Assembly (NCBI RefSeq): GCF_002155965.1
Contig: NZ_MUMH01000065.1
Location: 1 to 64,000 of the forward strand
DNA from: Allokutzneria sp. NRRL B-24872
GTDB lineage: Bacteria; Actinomycetota; Actinomycetes; Mycobacteriales; Pseudonocardiaceae
Length of the DNA stretch: 64,000 nt
Direction of reading: 5' to 3'
The notes beneath the pieces are model-generated. The model did not search any database. It had not been told where the DNA came from and saw only the letters and a list, made by a program, of their open reading frames with translations. This document shows positions 9,045 to 18,026 of the stretch, in pieces. The number at the start of each line of letters is the position of its first letter. Positions within the stretch are counted from its first letter, which is position 1. The translations under genes were made by a program, and so were the position numbers.

Positions 9045-9350
9045 TTAGTCAACGGTGCCCTTGTAGCCGGGGGTGCAGTTCGCTCCGCCGATGTACCAGG
9101 CGTCGGTGACCGCCCAGCCCGGCGAGTACTCCTGGAGGTTGGTCCTGCCCGGCTTGACACAGACCTTGAAGTCACTGCCGAAGACCCGCTCCACCTGGAG
9201 CATCACGTTCACGTTCGAGCAGTGCTCGTACTTGCCCCAGTTCTGGAAGCCGCAGCCGCGCGGTGCGGGGTCGGCCTGGGCGATGGGCGCCGCCACTCCG
9301 GCCGCGACGATGCTCAGCGCCAGCACGCCAAGGGCGCGTGCAATCCTCAT
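9045..9350 (-). CDS. Small secreted Cys-containing protein, DUF6355-like (copy B)
   Basis: This 101-residue paralogue of the downstream gene has signal peptide MRIARALGVLALSIVAAGVA (cut after AQA). It is followed by GCGFQNWGKYEHCSN, VMLQVERVFG, FKVCVKPGRTNLQEYSP and DAWYIGGANCTPGYKG. Four Cys positions are conserved between the copies. The main difference is a few residues missing after EHC and before the DAWY block. GCGAGGAATGATCG precedes the ATG. The two copies look like a tandem duplication that included their promoters. Function unknown. Confidence 0.72.
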   Translation of the reverse strand: MRIARALGVLALSIVAAGVAAPIAQADPAPRGCGFQNWGKYEHCSNVNVMLQVERVFGSDFKVCVKPGRTNLQEYSPGWAVTDAWYIGGANCTPGYKGTVD

Positions 9351-9454
9351 CGATCATTCCTCGCTTGAAGTCGGGATTGTCCTGTTGTGACAACGGTAAC
9401 GAGGGTGACCTGTGCGAAGAGGCGTCTTCTTGAATTCTTTGTATATGACGGCGG

Positions 9455-9480
9455 ATTTGTCCCTGGAACAGGCCACGTTC
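9455..9480 (-). promoter_or_regulatory. Conserved upstream block of copy B
   Basis: Partner of the block at 8964-8989, again beginning 105 bp from the start codon. On the minus strand it reads GAACGTGGCCTGTTCCAGGG and onward. The GAAC element could be a -35 for an alternative sigma factor, but that is speculative. Confidence 0.5.
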
Positions 9481-9511
9481 CGGCCGTTTATTAACTGAAA
9501 ACAATCAGGGG

Positions 9512-10465
9512 CTAGGCGAGGAGTGCGGTGTGCAGCGCGCGGCGCTGTGCCTCGTCCGGGAGGAGTTCGGTCGCGGCCAGCCACGCGGCCCCGGCCGCCC
9601 CGTCCGTCGCCTCGGAGATGTCGCAGAAACCGTTGGCGCTCAAGCCGACCCGGAGCGCGTCGCCGAAGGGGTTCCCCGCCTCGGTGAGACTGCCGATGAG
9701 CACCACGGGTGAGTCGTCGTCCGCGGCGGGCGCGGCGGCGAGGGTGATGTCCACCAGGTGCAGCACGCCGCGCCGCACGATGTCCTGCGCGATCTCGTCG
9801 CCCTCGGCGGCGGCGGTGCTGACCAGTGGCGCGAACCGGGCAAGGCGCACGGGCTCGTCGGCGTTGCAGCGGGTGATCACCAGGCGCCTGCGGTCGGCGG
9901 AGTCGGTGCCGCCGACCTCGGCGAGCACGGCCCTGCTGAGCGCGGTGAGCGGCGCGCGGCCCTCGACGGCCTTGAGCGTGGCGCGCACGGCCTCGCGGCC
10001 GACCCAGTAGCCGGAGCCCTCGTCGCCGAGCAGCCAGCCGTTGCCGCCGAAGATCGCGGCCATCCGGTGGTCCACGATCCGCATCGCCACCGAGCCGGTG
10101 CCCGCGACGAGCGCGGCGCCGTTCGGTTTCGGGGTGCCAGCGGCGAATCCGACCTCGCAGTCGGTCACGACGCGCAGCGGGCAGCGCAGGCCGACCCCGT
10201 GCCACATCTCGGTGAAGAGCGCGACGATCTCGGGGTCGGACATCTTGCTGGCGCCCGCCATGCCGACGACGGCGGCCACGACCCCGGCGGGATCGCGGCC
10301 GTCCAACGCCGCTTTGAGCGCACCGGCCACCTCGGCGGCGGCCTGGGCGGGGGCGTGCGAGTTGGGGTTCCCGCCACCCGTCCTGCCCGAGCCCAGCCGC
10401 GTGCCGTCCAGGTCGGCCAGCAGGGCCCTGCTCGACGTGCCGCCGATGTCCACTCCGAGGATCAC
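9512..10465 (-). CDS. BadF/BcrA-type kinase, probable N-acetylglucosamine kinase
   Basis: This 317-residue ASKHA-fold kinase has the phosphate-1 loop ILGVDIGGTSSRALL at the N-terminus, VVTDCEVGFAAGT (catalytic Asp region), ALVAGTGSVAMR (adenosine-side loop) and GDEGSGYWVG. These blocks are typical of eukaryote-like GlcNAc kinases of the BadF/BadG family. It would phosphorylate GlcNAc or a related sugar at C6, feeding the NagA enzyme at 27.4 kb. A GTG start at 10465 sits 75 bp after the protease stop. No dre-type operator was seen in front of it, unlike nagA and dasA, so it may be regulated differently or have another sugar as substrate. Confidence 0.8.
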   Translation of the reverse strand: MILGVDIGGTSSRALLADLDGTRLGSGRTGGGNPNSHAPAQAAAEVAGALKAALDGRDPAGVVAAVVGMAGASKMSDPEIVALFTEMWHGVGLRCPLRVVTDCEVGFAAGTPKPNGAALVAGTGSVAMRIVDHRMAAIFGGNGWLLGDEGSGYWVGREAVRATLKAVEGRAPLTALSRAVLAEVGGTDSADRRRLVITRCNADEPVRLARFAPLVSTAAAEGDEIAQDIVRRGVLHLVDITLAAAPAADDDSPVVLIGSLTEAGNPFGDALRVGLSANGFCDISEATDGAAGAAWLAATELLPDEAQRRALHTALLA

Positions 10466-10495
10466 GAGCCGACCCTAACGGCGCGATCTCGTGGG

Positions 10496-10523
10496 AAAAA
10501 GACCGATAAGGGGCTCCTTATCG
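10496..10523 (-). terminator. Rho-independent terminator of the subtilisin gene
   Basis: On the minus strand CGATAAGG, a 4-nt loop and CCTTATCG are followed by GTCTTTTT. This is a classic hairpin plus U-run, 18 bp past the protease stop, so the kinase gene downstream should have its own promoter. Confidence 0.82.
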
Positions 10524-10540
10524 TCAATGTTTCCCCACGA

Positions 10541-13500
10541 TCACATTGCGATGAGACCGGCCCGTTGACCCCGCCCGTTGTGGTGGTGCAAGATCAACAG
10601 CTCCTTCGGGACGGTGCCCGGACCGGGCTTGACCTGCAACGTCGACCGGTCGCGGGCCACGTGCGCGACCGCGGGGGCCGAGCCGATGACCACGCCGGGC
10701 TTGAGCGGGTCGAAGCTCACCGGGGTCCCGCTGGTGTCCACGAGGCCGTCGGAGTCGCTGGGCGCCACGTAGTAGCCCCGCACGTTCACCATGTACTTCA
10801 ACGGCGCCGAGGTCGCACCGGCCGGGATGCCCAGCGCCTTCAAGGTGGTCGGCAGCGCGATCACGCTGGTGTCGTAGACGTTGGTGTCCACGTCGCCGTA
10901 CTGGGTGTTGACCGGCTGGGCCTCCACGATCGCGAAGGTGCCGTCCGGCTCCCGCTTGGTGAGGTCCCTGGTCTGCGCCAGGAGCAGATCGGTCTGCGGC
11001 TGCCTGCCGACCTCCACGCGGCGGTCGGGCCTGCCGTCGCCGGTGGTGTCGATGTCCACGAACGGCACGGTGTTGCCGCCGACACTGGACCAGTCGCCCC
11101 AGGTCGCGATGCCGAAGGTGACGAGCCCCTGCTGGTTGCTGTTCGCGCCGTACCAGCGCAGGTCACCGCCGCGCGCCGTCTGGTTGATCGTGCAGTTGTC
11201 GACGACCGCGCCGCCGCACTCGCGCATCTGCGGGGAACTGCCGTGCAGCTCGAAGACACTGGCCAGCGAGCGGTACGCCTGGCTGCCACTGCCCTGGTCG
11301 AGCCCGCGCCCGGTGAACTGCACCAGCCGCTGCGTTCCGACCTCCAGCTTCTGCGCGGCCAGCTGCGAGACCGGCTTCGGCGCCGCGTAGACCGGCAGCC
11401 GCAGCGCCGATCCGCCCTGGGGAGTCACGGTCAGCCAGCCGGAGGCGTCGCTGACGAACTGCCGCGCCTTGCCGCCCTGCTTCTCCTGCATGGTCGGGTC
11501 GATGACCTTGCGCAGCGCCCGCGCGTCGTCGATCCGCAGCGTCACGGTGAAGGTCCTGGTGAGCTTCGGCCCCAGGTCCAGCTCGCTCGGCGTGACCTCG
11601 TAGCGCACGCCGGGCATCTTGGTCGCGGCCACGTAGTCGATCGCCACGCTGACCGGCTTGTCGCTCTTGTTGACCACCTTCACGGTCCTGGTGGCGCGCA
11701 CGCGGTCGATCACCTCGACGGTGCCGAAGGAGACGCTGACGGCCTGGGACGGGTCGTCGGCCATCACGAGCAGCTGGTTCTGCTGCGCGGCTAGGGCGTC
11801 GACACGACCGGAGCCGACCCGCTGCGGGCCTTCGGCGACCTTCTTGTCGGCGGCGGCGTTGATGGTCGCGGTCGCGGTGTTCATCACCGACGCCTTGACC
11901 TCTTCCGGAGTCCAGTCCGGGTGCGCCTGGCGGACCAGCGCGGCGATCCCGGCGACGTGCGGGGTGGCCATCGAGGTGCCGCCGATGACCAGGACGTCGT
12001 TGCCGGAGCCCGATTTCGCCGAGGAGATCGTGTCACCGGGGGCGGCCACGTCCGGCTTCACGGCGGGACCGCGCCCGCCGCGCGAGGAGGACGGCGTGAT
12101 CGTGTCGGCGATCCGGGGCTCGACGTTCGGGGTGGACCCGCGCAGCGAGCCGCGCAGGCGGACGCTGAGCTGGCCGAGCACCGGGCGCACCTGCTCGCTG
12201 GCCTGGCGGGTCAGCTGGAACATCGGCGTGGTCTTGTTGCCGCCGATGCCCGCGGCGAACTCGAAGGCGGTGGTGGGCAACAGGACCGCCTTGGCCCCGG
12301 CGGCTTCGGCGTTGTTCGCGCGCACCGCCGAACCGCACTTGCGCGTCGCGTCGTCGTCGTCCCACTCCAGCCAGACGATCTTGTCAGCGACCTTGGCCTT
12401 GTCCGCGTCGGAGAACGCCTTGCAGCCGTCCTTGTTGGCCTCGTCGGACATCGGGACGACCTGGCGGGTGAGGTCCAGGCTCGCGTAGCCGCCGTACTCC
12501 ACGCTGAGCTGGCCCGCCTTGCGACCGGCCACTGTGGACGGTGCAGTGACCTCGATGCCGTCGCGCAGCGAGTAGGCGTCCCTGGTGTTGGCCACCGCCA
12601 GCGTGGACGGCGCGTTCGCGGGGGAGCCGCCGACGTCGGTGATATCACCGCCGTTGCCGTTGGCCGCCACCACGAGCACGCCGTGGTCGGCCAGCGTCTT
12701 CATGATCTTGTTTTCCGGGGTGTCCGAGGTGCCGAAGTCGGTGCCCAGCGACAGGTTCACCACGTCGAGCCGGTCGCCGAAGTCGCCGTCGGAGTTGGGG
12801 TCAAGCGCGAGGTCCATCGCCTTGGACGTGACGCTCGTCCCGCCCTTGCAGCCGAACACCTTGTAGGCGTAGATCTTCGCCTTCGGCGCGGTGCCGGGCC
12901 CGATGCGCATCGCCGCGAGCTGGTCGCCGCCGAGGGTGTTGTAGTCGCCCTTGAACGTGCCGCCGTCGGCGTTGACGCCGAAGCCCGCCGCCGTCCCCGC
13001 CACGTGCGTGCCGTGCTGTCCGCAGGCGATCGGGTTGGGGTCCGGCTTCGGCGTGCGCGAACCGAAACGGCCGGAGGAGTCGTAGTCGTTGCCGACGAGG
13101 TCGGCCCCGCCGACGACCTTGGCGGTCGGGAAGTACGAGGACTCGATCTTGGTGGAGTCGATGGCCTTGTACGCCGCCTCGGTGCCGGGCCCGCCGAAGG
13201 TCGCGTGCGTGTAGTCCACGCCGTCGTCGACGATGCCGATGCGCATGTTGTCGCCGAGCCGCCCGGTGGCCTTCCACGCGTTCACGGCCTTGGTGAGCTG
13301 CGCGGCGCTGGCGTTCATCCGCTCGGTCGGCATGTGCCTGCGCACCGAGCGCACCTCGGGCAGCTTGCCGAGCGCGGCGAGCTTGTCGGCCTTGCCGCTG
13401 AGCATCAGGCCGTTGAGCGCGTTGCCCGTGCGGTACAGCTCCTCGCCACCGGAGCCCAGCGCGGCGACCACGCGGTCGGCCTGCTGGTTCATCCGCTCGC

Positions 13501-13828
13501 GGGTGGAGCGCACGGCCTGCGCGGTCTGCTCGGGCGTCGCGCGGTTGCGGCGCTGCTCGGCGTAGACGTCGATCAGCGAGCGCTCGCTCAGCTCGACGAA
13601 GGCCGTCGCGGTGCCGTCCGTGGCGAGCAGCGCGGGGTCGACCCGTTCGCGCTCAGCCACCTTCGGCCAGGGGCCGGTCGGCGCCGCGGGGGTGAGCCCG
13701 TCGGCGGGGGTGGTCTGCGCGCTCGCGTTGCCAGCGAGCCCGGCCGCGGCCAGTGCGGCGACGAGCACCACAGCCCCGCCGCGCAGCGCCTTCTGTCCTC
13801 GGCCCTGTCGTTCTCGACGGAGTGCCAT
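10541..13828 (-). CDS. Large secreted subtilisin-like serine protease (S8)
   Basis: The product has 1095 residues. ATG at 13828 follows GGAGAGGACGCGC and gives a signal peptide (GGAVVLVAALAAAGLAGNASA). An I9-like propeptide follows, then the catalytic triad blocks: Asp in GIVDDGVDYTH (about residue 200), His in CGQHGTHVAGTAAG (about 272) and Ser in GGTSMATPHVAGIAALV (about 617). The long His-Ser distance is filled by a PA-type insertion (KAVLLPTTAFEFAAGIGG region). A roughly 450-residue C-terminal extension with Fn3-like parts follows. It is probably an extracellular degradative protease. The frame extends upstream to 13960, but those codons have no ribosome-binding site. Confidence 0.9.
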   Translation of the reverse strand: MALRRERQGRGQKALRGGAVVLVAALAAAGLAGNASAQTTPADGLTPAAPTGPWPKVAERERVDPALLATDGTATAFVELSERSLIDVYAEQRRNRATPEQTAQAVRSTRERMNQQADRVVAALGSGGEELYRTGNALNGLMLSGKADKLAALGKLPEVRSVRRHMPTERMNASAAQLTKAVNAWKATGRLGDNMRIGIVDDGVDYTHATFGGPGTEAAYKAIDSTKIESSYFPTAKVVGGADLVGNDYDSSGRFGSRTPKPDPNPIACGQHGTHVAGTAAGFGVNADGGTFKGDYNTLGGDQLAAMRIGPGTAPKAKIYAYKVFGCKGGTSVTSKAMDLALDPNSDGDFGDRLDVVNLSLGTDFGTSDTPENKIMKTLADHGVLVVAANGNGGDITDVGGSPANAPSTLAVANTRDAYSLRDGIEVTAPSTVAGRKAGQLSVEYGGYASLDLTRQVVPMSDEANKDGCKAFSDADKAKVADKIVWLEWDDDDATRKCGSAVRANNAEAAGAKAVLLPTTAFEFAAGIGGNKTTPMFQLTRQASEQVRPVLGQLSVRLRGSLRGSTPNVEPRIADTITPSSSRGGRGPAVKPDVAAPGDTISSAKSGSGNDVLVIGGTSMATPHVAGIAALVRQAHPDWTPEEVKASVMNTATATINAAADKKVAEGPQRVGSGRVDALAAQQNQLLVMADDPSQAVSVSFGTVEVIDRVRATRTVKVVNKSDKPVSVAIDYVAATKMPGVRYEVTPSELDLGPKLTRTFTVTLRIDDARALRKVIDPTMQEKQGGKARQFVSDASGWLTVTPQGGSALRLPVYAAPKPVSQLAAQKLEVGTQRLVQFTGRGLDQGSGSQAYRSLASVFELHGSSPQMRECGGAVVDNCTINQTARGGDLRWYGANSNQQGLVTFGIATWGDWSSVGGNTVPFVDIDTTGDGRPDRRVEVGRQPQTDLLLAQTRDLTKREPDGTFAIVEAQPVNTQYGDVDTNVYDTSVIALPTTLKALGIPAGATSAPLKYMVNVRGYYVAPSDSDGLVDTSGTPVSFDPLKPGVVIGSAPAVAHVARDRSTLQVKPGPGTVPKELLILHHHNGRGQRAGLIAM

Positions 13829-13966
13829 GCGCGTCCTCTCCGAAGGGGAAGTGATCACTGACCGGTCCATCAGACCCGCCCGGGGGCCGTGGTGGCGACG
13901 CAAGCCCGGGGAACCACCCGTTGGGGGAGGTCGGCGCGGTGCGGGAGGCAAGTTGATCATGAACGC

Positions 13967-13992
13967 GCGGAGGGTGATTCATCGGATCTCAG
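13967..13992 (+). promoter_or_regulatory. Candidate operator 1 of the fucose operon
   Basis: It contains GCGGAGGG, then CATCGGAT. It matches the copy at 14031 in 21 of 26 positions. The spacing (64 bp, about six helical turns) suits cooperative repressor binding or looping. Confidence 0.5.
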
Positions 13993-14030
13993 CACGTGAC
14001 TGCGCCGGTCGGAGGCTGGACTTCGGGAAT

Positions 14031-14058
14031 GCGGAGGGCTATACATCGGATGTCTGAG
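14031..14058 (+). promoter_or_regulatory. Candidate operator 2 of the fucose operon
   Basis: It contains GCGGAGGG followed by the palindrome ACATCGGATGT (arms ACATC and GATGT around one base) and TCTGA. The string GATGTCTG is shared with the promoter of the GntR/FCD gene at 27191-27210, which points to that regulator. Confidence 0.55.
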
Positions 14059-14084
14059 TGGCCGTGGTCGAGGAGGGTTCGCCC

Positions 14085-14939
14085 GTGCAGCTGATGCGAC
14101 TTGGTCCGCCGGGAGCGGAGCGACCCGTGGTACGCGACGGCGAGGGAGCCCTGCACGACCTGGGCGGGCTGACAGCCGACATCGGCGGCGCGTTCCTGGC
14201 CAACGGGGGTGTCGCGATGGTGCGCGCGGCGCTGGAGGCGGGCGTGCTGCCCCGGCTCTCCGACGAGGGCCTGCGGATCGGTCCGCCGATCGCCCGGCCC
14301 GGCAAGATCGTCTGCGTCGGGCTGAACTACCGCGACCACGCGGCGGAGACCGGTGCCGAGATCCCGGCCGAGCCCGTGCTGTTCCTCAAGGCCCCGGACA
14401 CGATCGTCGGCGCGTACGACGAGGTGCTGGTTCCGCGCGGTTCCACGAAGACCGACTGGGAGGTCGAACTCGGCGTCGTGATCGGGAAAACCGCTCGCTA
14501 CCTCGCCGATGGCGACGACCCACTGTCCTATGTGGCCGGTTACGCCGTCTCGCACGACGTTTCTGAGCGCGAGTTCCAACTGGAACGCGGTGGCACCTGG
14601 GACAAGGGCAAGTCCTGCGAGAGCTTCAACCCGCTCGGCCCGTGGCTGGTGCCCGCCGACGAGGTGCCCTTCCCGCAGAACCTGGGCTTGCGGCTGTCGG
14701 TCAACGGCGTCGAGCGGCAGAACGGCAGCACCGCTGACATGGTCTTCGGTGTGGCCGAGATCGTCCGCTACGTCAGCCAGTTCATGGTGTTGCACCCCGG
14801 CGACCTGATCAACACGGGCACTCCGGCCGGCGTCGCGCTCGGGCAGCCGGAGCCCAAGCCGTTCCTGCGCGCGGGTGATGTGGTGGAGCTGGAGGTCGAC
14901 GGCCTCGGCCGCCAGCGCCAGACGCTCGGGCAGGCCTGA
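14085..14939 (+). CDS. Fumarylacetoacetate-hydrolase-family enzyme, likely diketo-deoxy-fuconate hydrolase
   Basis: This 284-residue FAH-fold enzyme has the metal-site acidic region in the [13 protein letters not shown] block, [14 protein letters not shown], and [15 protein letters not shown] near the C-terminus. The GTG at 14085 is chosen because AGGAGG ends 8 bp before it and it gives the usual MQLMRLGP start; a GTG at 14058 lies inside the operator. It heads the fucose operon, with the next gene 1 bp later. By context it should cleave 2,4-diketo-3-deoxy-L-fuconate to pyruvate and L-lactate. The family also includes other acylpyruvases, so the substrate is inferred. Confidence 0.82.
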   Translation: MQLMRLGPPGAERPVVRDGEGALHDLGGLTADIGGAFLANGGVAMVRAALEAGVLPRLSDEGLRIGPPIARPGKIVCVGLNYRDHAAETGAEIPAEPVLFLKAPDTIVGAYDEVLVPRGSTKTDWEVELGVVIGKTARYLADGDDPLSYVAGYAVSHDVSEREFQLERGGTWDKGKSCESFNPLGPWLVPADEVPFPQNLGLRLSVNGVERQNGSTADMVFGVAEIVRYVSQFMVLHPGDLINTGTPAGVALGQPEPKPFLRAGDVVELEVDGLGRQRQTLGQA

Positions 14940-14940
14940 C

Positions 14941-16236
14941 ATGGCCCGCGTGACCAGCGTCGACGTGCTCGACATCCGCTTCCCGACCTCGCGGGAGCTG
15001 GACGGCTCCGACGCGATGAACCCCGATCCGGACTACTCGGCCGCCTACGTCGTGCTGCGGACGGACATCGGGGTGGACGGTCACGGGCTCGCCTTCACCA
15101 TCGGCCGGGGCAACGACGTCCAGGCCGCCGCGATCCAGGCGCTCGCTCCGCACGTGGTCGGCCGCGAGGTGCCGCGTGACGCCGCCGCTCTCGGAGAGCT
15201 GTCCCGCGACCTCGTCGGCGACTCGCAGCTGCGGTGGCTCGGGCCGGAGAAGGGCGTTGTGCACATGGCGGTCGGCGCGGTGGTGAACGCCGCGTGGGAC
15301 CTGGCCGCCAAGCTCGCCGACCGTCCACTGTGGAGGTTCATGGCGGAGATGTCACCGGAGGAGCTGGTCTCCCTGGTGGACTTCCGCTACCTCAGCGACG
15401 CGATCACCCCCGGCGAGGCGCTCGCGCTGCTGCGGGCTGCCGATCCGGGGCGTGCTGAGCGGATGAAGGTGTTGCTGGACAAGGGTTATCCGGCCTACAC
15501 GACCTCGCCGGGTTGGTTGGGCTACTCCGACGACAAGCTCTCCGGGCTGGCCCGCCAGGCGGTCGCGGACGGCTTCGACATGATCAAGCTCAAGGTCGGT
15601 GGGGACCTCGGTGACGACGTGCGCCGGATGCGGCTGGCCCGCGCGGCGGTCGGCTCCCAGGTCCGCATCGCCGTGGACGCCAACCAGCGGTGGGACGTCG
15701 CGGACGCGGTGAGCTGGATGAAGGAGCTGGCCGAGTTCGACCCGTACTGGATCGAGGAGCCGACCTCGCCGGACGACGTGCTCGGCCACCTCGCCATCGC
15801 GCGGGCGCTGCGCCCGATCCGGGTGGCCACCGGCGAGCACGTGCACAACCGCGTGATGTTCAAGCAGCTGCTGGCCTCCGGCGCGATCGACGTGCTCCAA
15901 CTGGACGCGGCGCGGGTCGGCGGTGTGAACGAGAACCTCGCGATCCTGTTGCTGGCGGCCAAGTTCGGCGTCCCGGTGTGCCCGCACGCGGGCGGCGTCG
16001 GGCTCTGCGAGCTGGTGCAGCACCTGGCGATGTTCGACTTCGTCGCGGTCTCCGGCACCTGGGAGAACCGGGTGATCGAGTGGGTGGACCACCTGCACGA
16101 GCACTTCGTCACCCCTGCTGTCGTCCACAATGGACGGTACGAGACGCCGACCGCGCCGGGCTTCTCCGCCGAGATCCACCCGGCCTCGCTGCACCACTTC
16201 GCCTACCCCTCCGGACCCGAGTGGAGCGCGCCATGA
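14941..16236 (+). CDS. L-fuconate dehydratase (enolase superfamily)
   Basis: This 431-residue mandelate-racemase/enolase-type protein has a capping domain with [17 protein letters not shown]. The barrel has the catalytic Lys motif IKLKVGGD, a metal-ligand run VDANQRWD, then [10 protein letters not shown], and an ATGEHVHNR His block. This matches characterised L-fuconate dehydratases in domain order and in the long capping domain with [18 protein letters not shown]. It converts L-fuconate to 2-keto-3-deoxy-L-fuconate. It overlaps the SDR gene by 4 bp (ATGA), indicating translational coupling. Confidence 0.88.
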   Translation: MARVTSVDVLDIRFPTSRELDGSDAMNPDPDYSAAYVVLRTDIGVDGHGLAFTIGRGNDVQAAAIQALAPHVVGREVPRDAAALGELSRDLVGDSQLRWLGPEKGVVHMAVGAVVNAAWDLAAKLADRPLWRFMAEMSPEELVSLVDFRYLSDAITPGEALALLRAADPGRAERMKVLLDKGYPAYTTSPGWLGYSDDKLSGLARQAVADGFDMIKLKVGGDLGDDVRRMRLARAAVGSQVRIAVDANQRWDVADAVSWMKELAEFDPYWIEEPTSPDDVLGHLAIARALRPIRVATGEHVHNRVMFKQLLASGAIDVLQLDAARVGGVNENLAILLLAAKFGVPVCPHAGGVGLCELVQHLAMFDFVAVSGTWENRVIEWVDHLHEHFVTPAVVHNGRYETPTAPGFSAEIHPASLHHFAYPSGPEWSAP

Positions 16237-16970
16237 ACGACTTCGACGGCTTGGTCGCGGCGGTGACGGGCGGGGCATCGGGCATCGGGGCCGCGACCGC
16301 CGCCGAGCTGGAGGCGCGGGGCGCGCGGGTCGCCAGGCTGGACGTCAATCCCGGCTCGGACGGCATCGCGTGCGACGTCACTGACGACGAGTCCGTGCGG
16401 GCCGCGATCGAGGCGGTGGTGGAGCGCTACGGGCGGTTGGACGTGCTGGTCAACAACGCTGGGATCGGCGCGCAGGGCGATGTCTCCGCGAACGAGGACG
16501 CCGAGTGGTTCCGCGTGCTCGACGTCAACGTCGTGGGCATCGCGCGGGTGAGCCGGGCCGCGCTGCCGCACCTGCGCCGGTCACCGGCTGCGGCGATCGT
16601 CAACACGTGCTCGATCGCGGCGTGGGCGGGGCTGCCGCAGCGCGCGCTGTACTCGGCCTCGAAGGGCGCCGTGTACGCGCTCACGCTGGCCATGGCCGCT
16701 GACCACGTGCGCGAGGGGATCAGGGTCAACTGCGTCGCGCCGGGCACCGTGGACACACCGTGGGTCGGCAGGCTGCTGGACGCCGCCGAGGGCCCGGGGG
16801 CGGAGCGCTCCGCGCTGGAGGCACGCCAGCCCACCGGCCGGTTGGTCTCCGCCGAAGAGGTGGCAAAAGCGATCACCTACTTGGCCAGCCCGCTCTCCGG
16901 GGCCAGTGTGGGCACCGTGCTGGCCGTCGACGGCGGCATGCACGGGCTGCGGCTGCGGCCGCACAGCTGA
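16233..16970 (+). CDS. SDR dehydrogenase, likely 2-keto-3-deoxy-L-fuconate dehydrogenase
   Basis: This 245-residue classical short-chain dehydrogenase has the cofactor loop TGGASGIG near residue 12, an acidic Asp after the second strand (RLDVN) suggesting NAD+, NNAG, then the catalytic Ser in NTCSIAAW and YSASKGA (Tyr and Lys), and [11 protein letters not shown]. It sits between the fuconate dehydratase and the transporter genes. Context assigns oxidation of 2-keto-3-deoxy-L-fuconate to the 2,4-diketo acid, the substrate of the FAH enzyme at the head of the operon. Confidence 0.82.
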   Translation: MNDFDGLVAAVTGGASGIGAATAAELEARGARVARLDVNPGSDGIACDVTDDESVRAAIEAVVERYGRLDVLVNNAGIGAQGDVSANEDAEWFRVLDVNVVGIARVSRAALPHLRRSPAAAIVNTCSIAAWAGLPQRALYSASKGAVYALTLAMAADHVREGIRVNCVAPGTVDTPWVGRLLDAAEGPGAERSALEARQPTGRLVSAEEVAKAITYLASPLSGASVGTVLAVDGGMHGLRLRPHS

Positions 16971-17003
16971 ACCGGGTCCACAAACGACACCCAGAGGACA
17001 TCC

Positions 17004-18026
17004 ATGCAACGACGCAGAATCCTCAGCCTGATCTCCGGGATCGCCCTGCTCGGCACCGTCGCGGCCTGCGGCGGCGGCGCCACCGGCGGAGCCCAGATCG
17101 GTGTTGACTACCCGCGCGCGGACTCCGACTTCTGGAACTCCTACATCAAGTACACGCCGCAGTTCGCCAAGGAGCTGGACGTGCGGCTGATGTCGCCGAC
17201 CAACTCGCAGAACGACGTGGCCAAGCTCGTCGCCAACGTCCAGGCCATGACCAGCCAGGGCGCCAAGGCGATCGTGATGGCCCCGCAGGACACCGGCGCC
17301 ATCGCCACCACGCTCGCGCAGCTGGAGCAGAAGAAGATCCCGGTGGTCACCGTGGACACCCGCCCGGACAAGGGCAAGGCGTACATGGTCGTGCGCGCCG
17401 ACAACAAGGCCTACGGCGAGAAGGCGTGCCGCTACCTCGGCGAGAAGCTGGGCAACACGGGCAAGGTCGTGGAGTTCCAGGGCGCGCTGTCCTCGATCAA
17501 CGGCCGCGACCGCTCCGAGGCCTTCGCCTCCTGCATGAAGCAGCACTACCCGGGCATCACGATCTTCGAGGAGCCCACGGACTGGCTGGACACCAAGGCC
17601 GCTGCGGCCTTGCAGACCCGGCTCACCCAGCACCCGGACATCAACGGCATCTACATGCAGGCGGGCGGGGTGTACCTGGCGGCGACGCTGCAGGTGCTGC
17701 GCTCGGCGGGCAAGCTGTTCCCGGTCGGCGACCCCAGGCACATCACCATCGTGTCCAACGACGGCATCCCGCAGGAGTTCGAGTCCATCCGCAAGGGCGA
17801 GATCGACGCGACCGTCTCGCAGCCCGCCGACTCCTACGCGAAGTGGGCGCTGTACTACGCCAAGGCCGCGATCGAGGGCAAGGTCTTCAAGCCCGGCCCG
17901 ACCGACCACGACAGCACGATCATCGAGGTGGCCAACGGGGTGCTGGAGGACCAGCTGCCCGCGCCCCTGGTGACCAAGGACAACGTCGACGACCCCAAGC
18001 TGTGGGGCAACCAGATCGGCAAGTAG
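17004..18026 (+). CDS. Periplasmic-type sugar-binding lipoprotein of the fucose importer
   Basis: This 340-residue protein has a lipoprotein signal (LISGIALLGTVAAC). The type-1 periplasmic-binding fold is like ribose/rhamnose-binding proteins: GVDYPRADSDFWNSYIKY, GAKAIVMAPQDTGAI, VVTVDTRPDKGKAYMVVRAD, and a C-terminal DPKLWGNQIGK. It is followed immediately by its ATPase (stop and start codons adjoin) and then the permease, forming a monosaccharide (CUT2-type) importer. The operon implies L-fucose or a close relative as ligand. The binding residues themselves do not prove it. Confidence 0.85.
   Translation: MQRRRILSLISGIALLGTVAACGGGATGGAQIGVDYPRADSDFWNSYIKYTPQFAKELDVRLMSPTNSQNDVAKLVANVQAMTSQGAKAIVMAPQDTGAIATTLAQLEQKKIPVVTVDTRPDKGKAYMVVRADNKAYGEKACRYLGEKLGNTGKVVEFQGALSSINGRDRSEAFASCMKQHYPGITIFEEPTDWLDTKAAAALQTRLTQHPDINGIYMQAGGVYLAATLQVLRSAGKLFPVGDPRHITIVSNDGIPQEFESIRKGEIDATVSQPADSYAKWALYYAKAAIEGKVFKPGPTDHDSTIIEVANGVLEDQLPAPLVTKDNVDDPKLWGNQIGK

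Larger units (their letters stand above)
13829..14084. promoter_or_regulatory. Divergent control region of protease and fucose operon
   Basis: This 256-bp region lies between the protease and the fucose operon, which are transcribed away from each other. It carries two related operator-like repeats exactly 64 bp apart (13967 and 14031) and the AGGAGG ribosome-binding site of the first fucose gene (14071-14076). Confidence 0.6.

Noticed and set aside
13829-13960. Earlier start for the subtilisin gene
   Set aside because: Those codons give a Pro/Arg-rich leader with no signal peptide, and the ribosome-binding site lies before ATG 13828.
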